NCBI RefSeq assembly: GCF_000382165.1
Contig: NZ_KB907728.1
Coordinates: 1 to 54,016 of the forward strand
Length of the DNA: 54,016 nt
Direction of reading: 5' to 3'
Source: Arsukibacterium perlucidum DSM 18276
GTDB taxonomy: Bacteria > Pseudomonadota > Gammaproteobacteria > Enterobacterales > Alteromonadaceae
Part shown: one piece after another, positions 9,232 through 19,209 of the stretch
How the letters are laid out: each line of letters begins with the position of its first letter
Numbering within the stretch: position 1 is the first letter of the stretch
Position numbers and translations under genes: made by a program
The notes under the pieces: model-generated
Seen by the model: the letters and a program-made list of their open reading frames with translations, nothing else
What the model was told of the DNA's origin: nothing
Database searches by the model: none

Positions 9232-12200
9232 ATGCCTGCCTCCGGTTCATCTGTTAATAAAGTATTTCGCACTATTTTTGGTTCGGTTAACTGGGCTGCA
9301 CCTGACTGGCTAACCCGGTTAAAGTCTACAGCGAAAACCCGGCCCGGCCGGTTCTGGGGTTCACTGCTTCTGTTACTGGCATTGCTGGCGGCGCTGGTTG
9401 CCGGCTATTGCTATTATCAGCAATTACCCAAACCGCTGCAGGTAAAAGCCGATGTGATTACCCCGGAGCTTGGCCATTATCAGGATGACGTCGAGCAACC
9501 CACACCGCTATTGCTGCAATTTAGTTATGATTTTGAGGACGTAGCCGGTACCTCAATGCCGGCGCCGATGCTATCCGCCGCCCGGCTCGACTTAATAGGT
9601 GAAGTGCTAAGCGAGGGCGTAACCATCAGCCCGGCCATTGCCGGCAAATGGTTATGGCAGGACGATAATACCCTCAGTTTTACCCCCGGACAGGCCTGGC
9701 CGGCGGGTCAAAAGTACAGTGTTAAACTGGAAAAGCGACTTTTTAATCCGGAAATTAAGCTGGCACAGCAGCAATACCGCTTTACTACGGTGCCGCTGAC
9801 GGTTGAAATTGAACGGCTGCGTTTTTATCAGGAACCCTCCGAGCCGACCAGCCGGCAAATAGTCGCTACCCTTAATTTCAGCCATCCGGTTGAATTGGCA
9901 GGCGTTGAGCAGCAGTTAACAATGTTAATGCGCCCTGATGGAGCTGATAGTAGCCAAAAACCCCAGGCCCTGCCTTTTAGTTTGACTTCCGATAAAAGCG
10001 GTCGTGAGATTTACGTAACCTCAGAAGCCATTACTCTGCCCGCCCAGGAGCAGTACCTTACATTGCAGCTGAAGGCCGGGGTTAAGGCCGTGCAGGGCGA
10101 CGCCAGCACCAGTGAGGCTGCTGAGGCACAGCTGTTGGTGCCGGACAGCGGCAGCTTTTTAAAAGTCAGTGAGCTGCGAGGTGATATTGTTCGCAGCTCT
10201 GAACAACAGCTTGAGCAGCAGCCTGCACAAATGTTGCTGTTAAGTTTTACCGACCGGCTTAACCGCAACGAGCTGCAAAATAAATTAAAGCTGTATGTCC
10301 TGCCTAAGAACCCACGGCGTAATTCAAACTATTGGGCACCGGGTGAGGTTAATAGCACGGTATTGCAGCAAGCCAGCCTACTGAACTTTGAATTAATGCC
10401 CACGGCGCTTGAACACGACAGTGCCTTTAGCATTAAGCTTGATTTACCGCCCGGTCAACATCTGTTTGTCAGCGTACCCGCCGGCTTGCAGTCGGTTAGC
10501 AACTTTAGCCTGGCCAATGAATACCGGGCTGTGGTGCAGGCACCGGCGTATCCGAAAGAAGCGCGGATAGTCGGCGAAGGCGCGCTGTTAACCCTCAGTG
10601 GTGAGCAAAAGCTGCAACTATTAAGCCGCGGCGTTAAAGGCGTACGGGTAAAATTACATAAACTGCTACCGGAGCAACTGAACCATCTAATTACCCAAAC
10701 CGGTGGCGATATCAGCCAGCCGTACTTCCACAATTACAACTTTAATCAAAGCAATATTACCAGTTTGCAGCAGTACACCTACCCGGTAAACAATGTTGCG
10801 CCCAGGCAAGCCAGTTATCAGGCGCTGGCCTTAGCGCCCTACCTGCAGCAAGCCGGTATGGGCCTGTTTTTTATTGAGCTTAGCGAGTTTGATCCAGCCC
10901 GGCCCGATGACGAAGGTCAGACGTTAGATAAACGGCTGGTGCTGGTGACCGATTTAGGCCTGCTGGTAAAACATAACAGTGACAGCAGCCAGCAGCTGTT
11001 TGTATTATCGCTGGCCGATGGTAAGCCGGTCGCCGGGGCAGATGTAGCGCTGCTTGGTCGCAATGGCGTTCCGTTATTTGAAGCAAAAACCGATGCACAT
11101 GGCACGGTCAGCTTTGCCAAAACTAACGAATTTAACCGTGAGCGCCAACCGACGGTGTATCGGGTAAACCGCAGCCGTGATGGCGTAGTTGATACCAGCT
11201 TTATTCCGTTTGACCGCTACAGCCGCCAGCTTGATTACTCTAAATTCAATACCAGTGGCCAGTACCAAAGCCCGGATGATGCCAAAAGCTTAAGTGCGTA
11301 TATGTTCAGCGACCGCGGGATTTACCGGCCAGGCGAGCAGGTAAAGCTGGCTGCCATTATCCGCCATGGCGATATAAGTGCCGCTGACGGTGGCCTGCCG
11401 TTGAAAGTGCAGGTACAGGGGCCGCGTGGTAATACATTCTGGCAGCAAAACTTCAGCTTGAGTGGCCGCGGATTGCACAGTTTTGAACTGGATACCCAGA
11501 CACATAGCGATACCGGTAACTATCATGCCAATGTCAGTTTGCTGGACACTAAAGGTAATACCCAGCGCCATCTGGGCTCGGTTAGTTTCAATGTGGAAGA
11601 ATTTCAGCCCGATACCATGAAGATCAGCAGCGGCTTTGTGCAAAGTGATGTTGCGGTTAACGCTAAGGGTTGGTTACATCCGGCTGATTTGAGTGTGCAG
11701 CTGCAACTGGATAATTTATTTGGCACGCCGGCGCAGCAGCGACGGGTAGCGGCCAGGCTGGAGTTGATCCCACGTAGCTTCAGTTTCAGTGAATTCCCGG
11801 ATTATCAGGTCCTCAGCCCGCAGCAAGACATGATTAAGGCAGAGCGGGTGCAGCAAAGCCTGGAGGAACAACAAACCGATGCCGACGGTAAAGCTGCATT
11901 TTCGCTGGGGCTGGAGCAATACAGTGGCGGTACTTATCAGCTTATTGTCACCACTGAAGGTTTTGAAGCGGGCGGTGGCCGCAGTGTCCAGCATCGGTTA
12001 AGCAGCTTGTTATCGCCGCTTAAGCAGTTAGTGGCAGTTAAAGCGGATGGTGAACTGAGTTATCTTAAAAAGCAGCAACAACGCAGCGTTAATTTTATTG
12101 CGATTGATAACAGCCTGAGCCAAATCGCTCTGAGCGATCTGAGGCTGCAGCTGATTGAAAAAAGGCCGGTAACCAGCCTGGTAAAACAGAACGATGGTAC

Positions 12201-15123
12201 CTATCAGTACCAGAGCATTGTCCAGGATATAGCAGTTGGTACAACAGCTTTTGCTATTGAGCAGGACGGCACCGATTACTCATTGCCAACCGAGAGCCCG
12301 GGTGATTTTGAACTGCAACTTGCTGACAGCAATGGCAATATGCTGGGCAGTTTGGCTTTTAGCGTAGTTGGTGCCGGTAATATCAGTGCCATGCTGGAAA
12401 AAAATGCCGCGTTAACCGTCAAGCTGGATAAAAGCGACTACAAAGCCGGTGAATGGATAGAGCTGAATATTACCGCGCCTTATACCGGCAGTGGCTTAAT
12501 TAGTATTGAAAGCGATAAAGTACATGCCTTCAGTTGGTTTAGTGCCGACACAACCAGCAGTATGCAGCGTATTCGGCTGCCAGAGGGACTGGAAGGTAAC
12601 GCCTATATTAACGTCAGCTTTGTCCGGGCCGCTGACTCAGATGCGCTGTTTGTCAGCCCGTTAAGCTATGCGGTAGTGCCGTTTAACATCGACCGCAGCA
12701 GTCGCCAGTTAACTATCGGCCTGAGAGCGCCAGCCGAAGTGCGGCCTGGCAAACCTTTTAACGTCAGTTACCAGGCTAATCAGCCAGCCGATATGCTGAT
12801 TTATGGCGTGGATCAAGGCATATTGCAGGTGGCAGATTATCAGTTGCCGGATCCATTAAGCCACTTTTTACAGAAACGGGCGCTGCAGGTACGCAGTTTA
12901 CAAATGCTCGATCTTATTTTGCCGGAATTCAGCCTGCTGCAACGCCAGTTAGCCGGTGTAGGCGGCGACGACCGGGCGCGGATGGCAATGGCAGCAGAGA
13001 TGATGCTGGCCAAAAACCTCAATCCGTTTGCCCGCCGGGCTGAGCAGCCCGGGGTATTCTGGTTAGGCCTGGTAAAAGCCGGGCCCGATATACAGCAACA
13101 GCAGGTACAGGTACCTGCCAGTTTCAGCGGTAATTTAAAGCTGATGGCAGTGGCGGTAAGTGATACCGCGCTGGGCGCAAACAGTGCTGATATTCAGGTG
13201 CGCGGACCCTTTGTGTTAACACCGGAAGTATTACAAAGTGCCGCCCCGGGCGATGAATTTGAAGTCAGTGTTTCGGTAGCTAATGGCGTAAAAGGCTCAG
13301 GCGATAATGCTGATATCAGCGTCAGCCTGACCTTGCCTGACGGCTTAACCGCTAAAGGCCCACTACAGCAAAAGCTTCAAATCAGCGAAGGCAGTGAGCA
13401 GAGCGCCCGTTTCCGTTTAAAAGCCGGCACGACGCCGGGTGCCTTTGAGATAAGCTTCAGCGCCCGCTATCAGCAAGCAGAACTGCTGGAACAGTCAAGC
13501 CGGGAGGTCAGTTTAAGTATCCGGCCAGCCAGCCATTATCAGACCACCCTGAATGCCGGCTATTCCGACAAAATGCCGCTGACCTTAAGTACCCGCTACC
13601 CGCTGCAAAGTGAATTCGCTCAGCTTAATGTGGCGGCCTCAGCTAACCCCTTGGTGCTGGCTGAAAGCTTTACCGATTATCTGGCAAACTACCCGCATGG
13701 TTGCACCGAGCAGGTGGTGTCGCAGGTATTCCCGTGGCTGGGGCTGGTGCAACAACCGGGTTATCAGGCACGCCTGCCACTGGTGCAACAGCAGTTTACC
13801 CAGTTAATTCAGAAACTGGCTGAGCGCCAGCAAAGCGATGGCGGTTTCAGCTTCTGGCCGGGAGGTTATCACACTGCTGATTTCCCCAGTATTTATGTAA
13901 TGCACTTTTTAATGGCTGCCCGCGAGCAGGGGCTGGCAGTGCCAGACTATCTGTACCGCCAGGGGCTGGGCTATTTGCGCGAAGTAGCGCGGCAAAGCGG
14001 TGGCAATTTGTATCAGGCAAGGCTGCGTGCCAACGCCATCTATCTGTTAACCCGCAGCGGTGAGGTAACCACTAACTATCTGGTCGAGCTGCATGAGCGG
14101 CTGCAACAGCAACATCAGCAAGCCTGGCAGACAGATATTACCGCAATGTATATGGCAGCCAGTTATCAGCTGATGCAACAACCGGAAGTGGCACGGGGCT
14201 TAATTGGTGATTACCGGCTGGGAGAGAGCTCGGCCATGCAGCAGGCCTATTTGCAGCGGCTGAATTCGCAACGCATCGCCAACCCGCTGCCGCCTTTTGC
14301 TAACCCGGCATTTCAGCCACAGCTGAGTCTCGATGCACAGTATGTTTACTTGTTGGCAAAACATTTTAGTGGCCAGGCCAAAGCCTTGGATGGCGAACAG
14401 ATTGTGAAGCTGCTGCAACCAGTATTTGACGGCCAGTACAATACTATTGGTTCGGCCTATGCGGTGCTGGCGCTGTCAGCCTATAGCCAGCTGGATACTG
14501 TTGCCAATGCAGCTGTACCGCAGTTTTATCAACTGACGGCGGCTGGCGAGCGCACTGAACTAAGTGCTGCTGATAACCGCAGCAGCCTGCCGCGGTTTGC
14601 TTTTGGCAGTCATGCTGAAAAGCTGCTGATCACAGCTGAGAATGATAAGAAGGCGCCGCTGTTTTATGCACTGAGTGAAAGCGGCTTTGCTAAAACAGCA
14701 CCTGCAGAGTCAGAGGCTGAGCAGTTAGAAGTGGTGCGTGATTATTTAAATAGCAAAGGTGAGGTGGTTAGCCAGGCGTGGCAGGGCGACGAGCTGACGG
14801 TAAGGTTAAGGCTGCGAAGCACCAATAATAGCTGGCACAATAATGTGGCAGTAGTAGATTTACTGCCAGCCGGCTTTAGTGTGGTACGCAGCTCAGTAGC
14901 CCGGCAACAAGGGCCCTGGCGGGCTGATTATGTTGATATTCGCGAAGACAGGGTAGTGTATTACGCTGGCTTCGGCCCACAAATGACCGAACTTCGCTAT
15001 CAGGTTAAAGTTACCGCGGCCGGTGATTTTACTGTGCCGGCGGTAGCCGCCCAGTCGATGTATGACCGCAGTGTCCGGGCCAATACTGCCGCCGGCCGTT
15101 TTGTGGTTGAGCCGGCGCGTTAA
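9232..15123 (+). CDS. bacterial alpha-2-macroglobulin with thioester motif
   Basis: A 1963-residue protease-trapping protein, longer than E. coli YfhM (about 1650). One membrane segment at residues 40-62 follows a basic N-terminus. There is no lipobox, so it is anchored as a single-pass protein facing the periplasm. MG-type beta domains fill the first two thirds, with the MG2-like segment DRGIYRPGEQVKLAAIIR near 700. The thioester motif GCTEQ is intact with Cys1491, followed by an all-alpha thioester domain (QSDGGFSFWPGG), so covalent trapping is possible. The start at ATG 9232 is chosen for AAGGA six bases upstream. pbpC follows after 12 bases, the same pairing as yfhM-pbpC in E. coli, which suggests a joint envelope-defence role. 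Confidence 0.93.
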   Translation: MPASGSSVNKVFRTIFGSVNWAAPDWLTRLKSTAKTRPGRFWGSLLLLLALLAALVAGYCYYQQLPKPLQVKADVITPELGHYQDDVEQPTPLLLQFSYDFEDVAGTSMPAPMLSAARLDLIGEVLSEGVTISPAIAGKWLWQDDNTLSFTPGQAWPAGQKYSVKLEKRLFNPEIKLAQQQYRFTTVPLTVEIERLRFYQEPSEPTSRQIVATLNFSHPVELAGVEQQLTMLMRPDGADSSQKPQALPFSLTSDKSGREIYVTSEAITLPAQEQYLTLQLKAGVKAVQGDASTSEAAEAQLLVPDSGSFLKVSELRGDIVRSSEQQLEQQPAQMLLLSFTDRLNRNELQNKLKLYVLPKNPRRNSNYWAPGEVNSTVLQQASLLNFELMPTALEHDSAFSIKLDLPPGQHLFVSVPAGLQSVSNFSLANEYRAVVQAPAYPKEARIVGEGALLTLSGEQKLQLLSRGVKGVRVKLHKLLPEQLNHLITQTGGDISQPYFHNYNFNQSNITSLQQYTYPVNNVAPRQASYQALALAPYLQQAGMGLFFIELSEFDPARPDDEGQTLDKRLVLVTDLGLLVKHNSDSSQQLFVLSLADGKPVAGADVALLGRNGVPLFEAKTDAHGTVSFAKTNEFNRERQPTVYRVNRSRDGVVDTSFIPFDRYSRQLDYSKFNTSGQYQSPDDAKSLSAYMFSDRGIYRPGEQVKLAAIIRHGDISAADGGLPLKVQVQGPRGNTFWQQNFSLSGRGLHSFELDTQTHSDTGNYHANVSLLDTKGNTQRHLGSVSFNVEEFQPDTMKISSGFVQSDVAVNAKGWLHPADLSVQLQLDNLFGTPAQQRRVAARLELIPRSFSFSEFPDYQVLSPQQDMIKAERVQQSLEEQQTDADGKAAFSLGLEQYSGGTYQLIVTTEGFEAGGGRSVQHRLSSLLSPLKQLVAVKADGELSYLKKQQQRSVNFIAIDNSLSQIALSDLRLQLIEKRPVTSLVKQNDGTYQYQSIVQDIAVGTTAFAIEQDGTDYSLPTESPGDFELQLADSNGNMLGSLAFSVVGAGNISAMLEKNAALTVKLDKSDYKAGEWIELNITAPYTGSGLISIESDKVHAFSWFSADTTSSMQRIRLPEGLEGNAYINVSFVRAADSDALFVSPLSYAVVPFNIDRSSRQLTIGLRAPAEVRPGKPFNVSYQANQPADMLIYGVDQGILQVADYQLPDPLSHFLQKRALQVRSLQMLDLILPEFSLLQRQLAGVGGDDRARMAMAAEMMLAKNLNPFARRAEQPGVFWLGLVKAGPDIQQQQVQVPASFSGNLKLMAVAVSDTALGANSADIQVRGPFVLTPEVLQSAAPGDEFEVSVSVANGVKGSGDNADISVSLTLPDGLTAKGPLQQKLQISEGSEQSARFRLKAGTTPGAFEISFSARYQQAELLEQSSREVSLSIRPASHYQTTLNAGYSDKMPLTLSTRYPLQSEFAQLNVAASANPLVLAESFTDYLANYPHGCTEQVVSQVFPWLGLVQQPGYQARLPLVQQQFTQLIQKLAERQQSDGGFSFWPGGYHTADFPSIYVMHFLMAAREQGLAVPDYLYRQGLGYLREVARQSGGNLYQARLRANAIYLLTRSGEVTTNYLVELHERLQQQHQQAWQTDITAMYMAASYQLMQQPEVARGLIGDYRLGESSAMQQAYLQRLNSQRIANPLPPFANPAFQPQLSLDAQYVYLLAKHFSGQAKALDGEQIVKLLQPVFDGQYNTIGSAYAVLALSAYSQLDTVANAAVPQFYQLTAAGERTELSAADNRSSLPRFAFGSHAEKLLITAENDKKAPLFYALSESGFAKTAPAESEAEQLEVVRDYLNSKGEVVSQAWQGDELTVRLRLRSTNNSWHNNVAVVDLLPAGFSVVRSSVARQQGPWRADYVDIREDRVVYYAGFGPQMTELRYQVKVTAAGDFTVPAVAAQSMYDRSVRANTAAGRFVVEPAR

Positions 15124-15135
15124 GGGTAGCTGCAG

Positions 15136-17571
15136 ATGACGAGGCTGACTATTCAAGCTGGCTGGCGCTGCGGGTTGTTATTGCTGTTGCGCTGGCTAGT
15201 GATGCCGGTAGTAGTGCTGATACTGATACTGCTGCTGGCACTGGGGTTGTCACCTAAACCCGATTTATATGCCGGTTACCAGCAGGGCAGCGCGTATTTT
15301 GCGGCAAACGGTGAGCTGTTAAGTTTGCAGCTGGCAGCCGATCAGCGTTATCGCTTACAACTGCCGCTGCAGGATATTGCGCCAGCGTTGCAACAAGCCA
15401 CGCTGTTGTATGAAGATCGTGATTTTTATCAGCATTTTGGCCTGGATATCAGCGCAATAGCCCGGGCATTTTGGCAAAGTGTGGTGCGCCAGGGCCGGCG
15501 CCAGGGGGCCTCGACCATCAGTATGCAGCTGGCCCGGCTTCGCTATAAACTTAACACCAGTAACCTTGCCGGCAAGTTACGCCAGGTCGCTTATGCGCTC
15601 TATCTGGAGCGCCATTTCAGTAAAGATCAGCTGCTGGAAGCTTATTTTAACTATGCTCCCTATGGCGGCAATATCGAAGGCGTCGCCGCTGCCAGCCTGA
15701 TTTACTTTGGCAAAGAAGCGGCTGATCTCACCTTACCAGAAGCACTGGCACTGAGCGTTATTCCGCAAAACCCTAATCTGCGCAGCCCGCTTAGCAGCAA
15801 AGGCCAGCAGCAACTGGAGCTGGCCCGGCAGCGGCTGACAGTAATCTGGCAACAGCATGCAGGGCCGGTAAACCTGAGAGCAGCGTCGCAACTGCCATTA
15901 GATTTACCTTTAAACTATTTTACCCGGGCCGACCTACCACAGTTGGCACCGCATTTTGTTAATCAGTTGCGCCAGCAAGGCCTGCAGCAAGGGCGCTTTT
16001 ACACCAGCCTGCAGTTAGCGCTGCAGCAACAGTTGGAGCAGCAGCTAAGCCGCTACTTAAAACGCCAGCAGACAAAAGGCATTAATAATGCCAGTGCCTT
16101 ACTGATTAAGCGCAGCACACTGCAGGTGCAGGCCTGGCTGGGCTCGGCAGACTTTAATAGTGAGGCGATTGCCGGCCAGGTCGATGGCGTGACAGCACAG
16201 CGCTCACCCGGCTCAGCCTTAAAACCGTTCGTTTACGCGCTGGCACTGCAGCAGGGGCTTATTCATCCGCAAAGTTTGCTAACCGACTTACCGCGCCGTT
16301 ATGGCAGCTTTAATCCGGAAAATTTTGATCGTCAGTTTACCGGGCCGGTTTCGGCGACCACTGCGCTGATTAACAGTCGCAATTTACCGGCGGTACAGCT
16401 GCAGGCTCAATTACAGCAGCCTGACTTTTACCAGTGGCTGGCGACTGCCGGGGTGCCGCTTAATCAGCCTGCCAGCTATTATGGTTTAGCGTTGGTTCTG
16501 GGCGGCATGGAGCTGAGCATGACCCAACTGGTACAACTCTATGCCATGCTGGGTAACAACGGCCACTGGCAGCCACTGGCCTGGCAGCAGCAGCCAGAAA
16601 AAGTGGAACTAAGCCAACCGTTGTTAAGTCCGGAAGCTGCGTTTTTAACCCTGGATATGTTGCGCCAGCATCCGCGGGTGCAAAGTGGTTTACTAAGTGA
16701 GCTGACAGTACAACACCCGGTTGCCTGGAAAACTGGCACCTCTTATGCGTTTCGCGATGCCTGGGCCATTGGCTTAAGCGGCGACTATGTGCTGGCAGTC
16801 TGGCTGGGTCATTTTGATGGCAGCAGTAATCCCAACTTAGTCGGGCGCACGGCTGCCGGGCCGTTATTATTTGAATTACTGGCTCTGCTGCCGGATAACG
16901 CCATGAATAATAAGAAGTTATTCAACCCTGCGGCCAGTTTGAATCTGAAAAAAGTACCACTGTGTAGCCGTAGCGGCGATTTGCCCAACAAGTACTGCCC
17001 GCAAACCGAACCCGGCTGGTTTATTCCCGGGGTATCTCCAATTAAGGTCTCAGAGGTGCACCGTGCCGTGCCGATTGATCTTGCCAGTGGTCTGCGGGCT
17101 TGTATGCATCAGCCGGGAGTAACCGAGCTTAAGGTATTTGAATTCTGGCCATCTGAAGTGAGCAAAGCGCTGCAACAAGCTGGCATTGTGCTGGCCAGCC
17201 CGCCGCCTTATCAGCAGGATTGCCCTGATAAGCTGCTAATGAGTCGCCAGCCACCGCAAATTCGCTCACCGCAGCCGCAGTTGACCTATCTGCTTGGGCA
17301 ACAAGTTAATGTTGATGTAGAGCAAGATCTGGATCAGCAAAAAATTGCCCTGCAGGCCAGTTTTGATGGTGCGGTAACCCAGGCCCACTGGTTTGCTAAT
17401 AACCGCTACCTGGGGGCGGTAGCGCCCGGTGAAACGCTGTTCTGGCAGGCTCAACCCGGCCAGATTAAGTTAACCGTGGCCGACGATTTAGGCGGTGCAG
17501 CCAGTGTCACTATCCGGGTAAGTGAAGCGCCAAAGTTAACCTCGGTTACGCAGCAGGTAAGTGGCGAATAA
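15136..17571 (+). CDS. pbpC: penicillin-binding protein 1C
   Basis: A bifunctional peptidoglycan synthase of 811 residues. A membrane anchor spans 15-38. The GT51 glycosyltransferase domain follows with Glu93 in YEDRDFYQHFG and the motif GASTISMQL. The transpeptidase motifs are all present: Ser360-Ala-Leu-Lys363, Ser414-Arg-Asn416 and Lys532-Thr-Gly. The C-terminal BiPBP_C domain (about 720-805) marks the 1C class. It lies directly after the alpha-2-macroglobulin gene and very likely shares its transcript. PBP1C may repair the wall where the macroglobulin traps attacking proteases; that link is proposed for the family and is not shown by the sequence. Confidence 0.94.
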   Translation: MTRLTIQAGWRCGLLLLLRWLVMPVVVLILILLLALGLSPKPDLYAGYQQGSAYFAANGELLSLQLAADQRYRLQLPLQDIAPALQQATLLYEDRDFYQHFGLDISAIARAFWQSVVRQGRRQGASTISMQLARLRYKLNTSNLAGKLRQVAYALYLERHFSKDQLLEAYFNYAPYGGNIEGVAAASLIYFGKEAADLTLPEALALSVIPQNPNLRSPLSSKGQQQLELARQRLTVIWQQHAGPVNLRAASQLPLDLPLNYFTRADLPQLAPHFVNQLRQQGLQQGRFYTSLQLALQQQLEQQLSRYLKRQQTKGINNASALLIKRSTLQVQAWLGSADFNSEAIAGQVDGVTAQRSPGSALKPFVYALALQQGLIHPQSLLTDLPRRYGSFNPENFDRQFTGPVSATTALINSRNLPAVQLQAQLQQPDFYQWLATAGVPLNQPASYYGLALVLGGMELSMTQLVQLYAMLGNNGHWQPLAWQQQPEKVELSQPLLSPEAAFLTLDMLRQHPRVQSGLLSELTVQHPVAWKTGTSYAFRDAWAIGLSGDYVLAVWLGHFDGSSNPNLVGRTAAGPLLFELLALLPDNAMNNKKLFNPAASLNLKKVPLCSRSGDLPNKYCPQTEPGWFIPGVSPIKVSEVHRAVPIDLASGLRACMHQPGVTELKVFEFWPSEVSKALQQAGIVLASPPPYQQDCPDKLLMSRQPPQIRSPQPQLTYLLGQQVNVDVEQDLDQQKIALQASFDGAVTQAHWFANNRYLGAVAPGETLFWQAQPGQIKLTVADDLGGAASVTIRVSEAPKLTSVTQQVSGE

Positions 17572-17630
17572 ATCCTGCCTGGCCAGCCAGGTTAGCTCGA
17601 CCTGCCAGCCTGCAAAACTGATCCGGTTGT

Positions 17631-17921
17631 ATTTATAGGCGTTATCGGTATGAATACTTTCGCTTGCAAGAAGCGCAGGCTGTTGTGGAGCAGGCCCATA
17701 AACATGGCCTTAAAGTTGTGGCACATGCACACCGGCCGGATGAGATTCGTCGCGGACTGCTAATTGGAGTGGATAATTTTGAACATACCGGTTTGACACC
17801 TGCGCCTGGTTTTCCGGAGGATGTGCTGCGTTATATCAATAAATTGTCTGATGTTACTCTGGTAATGAAGGGAGGGGTGATTTACAAACAAAATGGCAAA
17901 GTAGTGGAAAGTGCATTGTAG
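17631..17921 (+). pseudogene. amidohydrolase relic with internal deletion
   Basis: An open stretch of about 97 codons has no proper start. It reads like the middle of a metal-dependent amidohydrolase (EAQAVVEQAHKHGL, then VVAHAH with the metal His pair, then GVDNFEHTG). It then jumps to the extreme C-terminus (LVMKGGVIYKQNGKV). The roughly 120-150 residues between, including the GKxADLI segment, are missing. No ribosome site or upstream half is present. It is a decayed gene between pbpC and rlmC. The gap 17572-17999 holds nothing else I can support. Confidence 0.65.
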
Positions 17922-17999
17922 TTATGCTGCTACGCCTTTTAATACTTGGTGACAACGCAGTGAGTGGTTAAACTAACTCAATTAAATTTGAGGTGGGAT

Positions 18000-19142
18000 A
18001 TGTATTGTCACCATTTTCAGGCTAAGCGTTGTCAATCCTGCCAGTGGCTGGCAAAACCCTACCGACAGCAACTGGCTGACAAACAGCTGCAGTTGGTAAC
18101 ATTATTAGCGGATTTCCAGCCTGAGCAAATTCTGGCCCCGGTGGCAAGTGCTGAGCAGGGCTTTCGCTATAAAGCCAAAATGGTGGTGCTGGGCACCGTG
18201 GATGAGCCAATCCTGGGCATTGTTAATGCTCAGGGTGAACAGGTCGATTTAGCCGATTGTCCGTTATATCCAGCGAGCTTTGCGCCAGTGTTTGCCTTGT
18301 GTAAAACTTTTATCCGCCGCGCCAGCCTTACACCTTACGACATTGCCAGCCGCCGTGGTGAACTGAAATATATTTTACTTAGCCAAAGCCTGCACAGCGG
18401 CCGCTTTATGCTGCGTTTTGTGCTGCGCTCTAAAAACTGTCTGGCCTCTATTACCAAACATTTGTCCTGGCTAGAGCAGCAATTGCCAGAACTTGAGCTT
18501 TGCTCGGTCAATTTACAGCCGGCAGCGGCAGCAATTCTGGAAGGCCCTGAAGAAATTGTGCTAACGGAGCAAACTGTGCTGGCCGAGCAGCTGAATCAGG
18601 TGCCGTTATATTTACAGCCACAAAGTTTTTTTCAAACCCAGCCAGTGGTCGCGGCTAGCTTGTACCTTAATGCTGCCCAGTGGGCTGATGAGCTCCAGCA
18701 GCACAAGCAGTTCAGTCAAATCTGGGATCTGTTTTGCGGCGTCGGTGGCTTTGGTTTGCATCTGGTAAAACCCGGTCAAACATTAGTGGGAATTGAAATT
18801 GCGCCAGCAGCCATAGCCAGCGCTCAGCGTTCGGCAGCTGAGCTGGGCCTGGCTGATGTTAGCTTTGTTGCACTGGATGCCAGTGCTTTTGCCAATGCAG
18901 CAGCAAAAGCACCCGATCTACTGGTGGTTAATCCACCCCGTCGCGGCCTGGGCGCAACCTTGTGTCAGGATATCGAACGACTGGCACCAGCCTGGTTAAT
19001 TTATTCAAGTTGTAATGCCGCAACTTTAAAGGAGGATTTAGCCGGGCTTAAGCACTACAAATTACTGAAAGTACAGCTATTCGATATGTTCGCCCACAGC
19101 AGCCACTATGAAGTGTTAACCCTGTTGCAACGCCAGGCTTAA
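18000..19142 (+). CDS. rlmC: 23S rRNA (uracil-747-C5)-methyltransferase
   Basis: This SAM-dependent enzyme makes m5U747 in 23S rRNA. The 380-residue product aligns closely by eye with E. coli RlmC (375 residues). Iron-sulfur cysteines are Cys3, Cys11, Cys14 and Cys87 (CPLYPASF). The methyltransferase core has FCGVGGFGLH, then NPPRRG from Asn311, then the catalytic nucleophile Cys338 in YSSCNA. Start 18000 is chosen because GAGGTGGGAT lies just before it and because E. coli RlmC starts the same way; an in-frame start at 17964 would add 12 unrelated residues. Confidence 0.95.
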   Translation: MYCHHFQAKRCQSCQWLAKPYRQQLADKQLQLVTLLADFQPEQILAPVASAEQGFRYKAKMVVLGTVDEPILGIVNAQGEQVDLADCPLYPASFAPVFALCKTFIRRASLTPYDIASRRGELKYILLSQSLHSGRFMLRFVLRSKNCLASITKHLSWLEQQLPELELCSVNLQPAAAAILEGPEEIVLTEQTVLAEQLNQVPLYLQPQSFFQTQPVVAASLYLNAAQWADELQQHKQFSQIWDLFCGVGGFGLHLVKPGQTLVGIEIAPAAIASAQRSAAELGLADVSFVALDASAFANAAAKAPDLLVVNPPRRGLGATLCQDIERLAPAWLIYSSCNAATLKEDLAGLKHYKLLKVQLFDMFAHSSHYEVLTLLQRQA

Positions 19143-19175
19143 TCACCCTTATTGCATCCTGCCAAAAGCCATATA

Positions 19176-19195
19176 TACTGTTTATATATACAGTA
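19176..19195 (+). promoter_or_regulatory. LexA (SOS) box before imuA
   Basis: TACTGTTTATATATACAGTA fits the gammaproteobacterial LexA consensus CTG-N10-CAG with an AT-rich centre. It ends 14 bases before the imuA start, so LexA would block the promoter. Induction of the whole three-gene cassette by DNA damage follows from this. Confidence 0.92.
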
Positions 19196-19209
19196 TTTTT
19201 TGGTGATTT

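Noticed and set aside
11290..11643. Reverse open frame of 117 codons within the macroglobulin gene
   Set aside because: Shadow frame in a GC-rich long gene; no ribosome site or motif.
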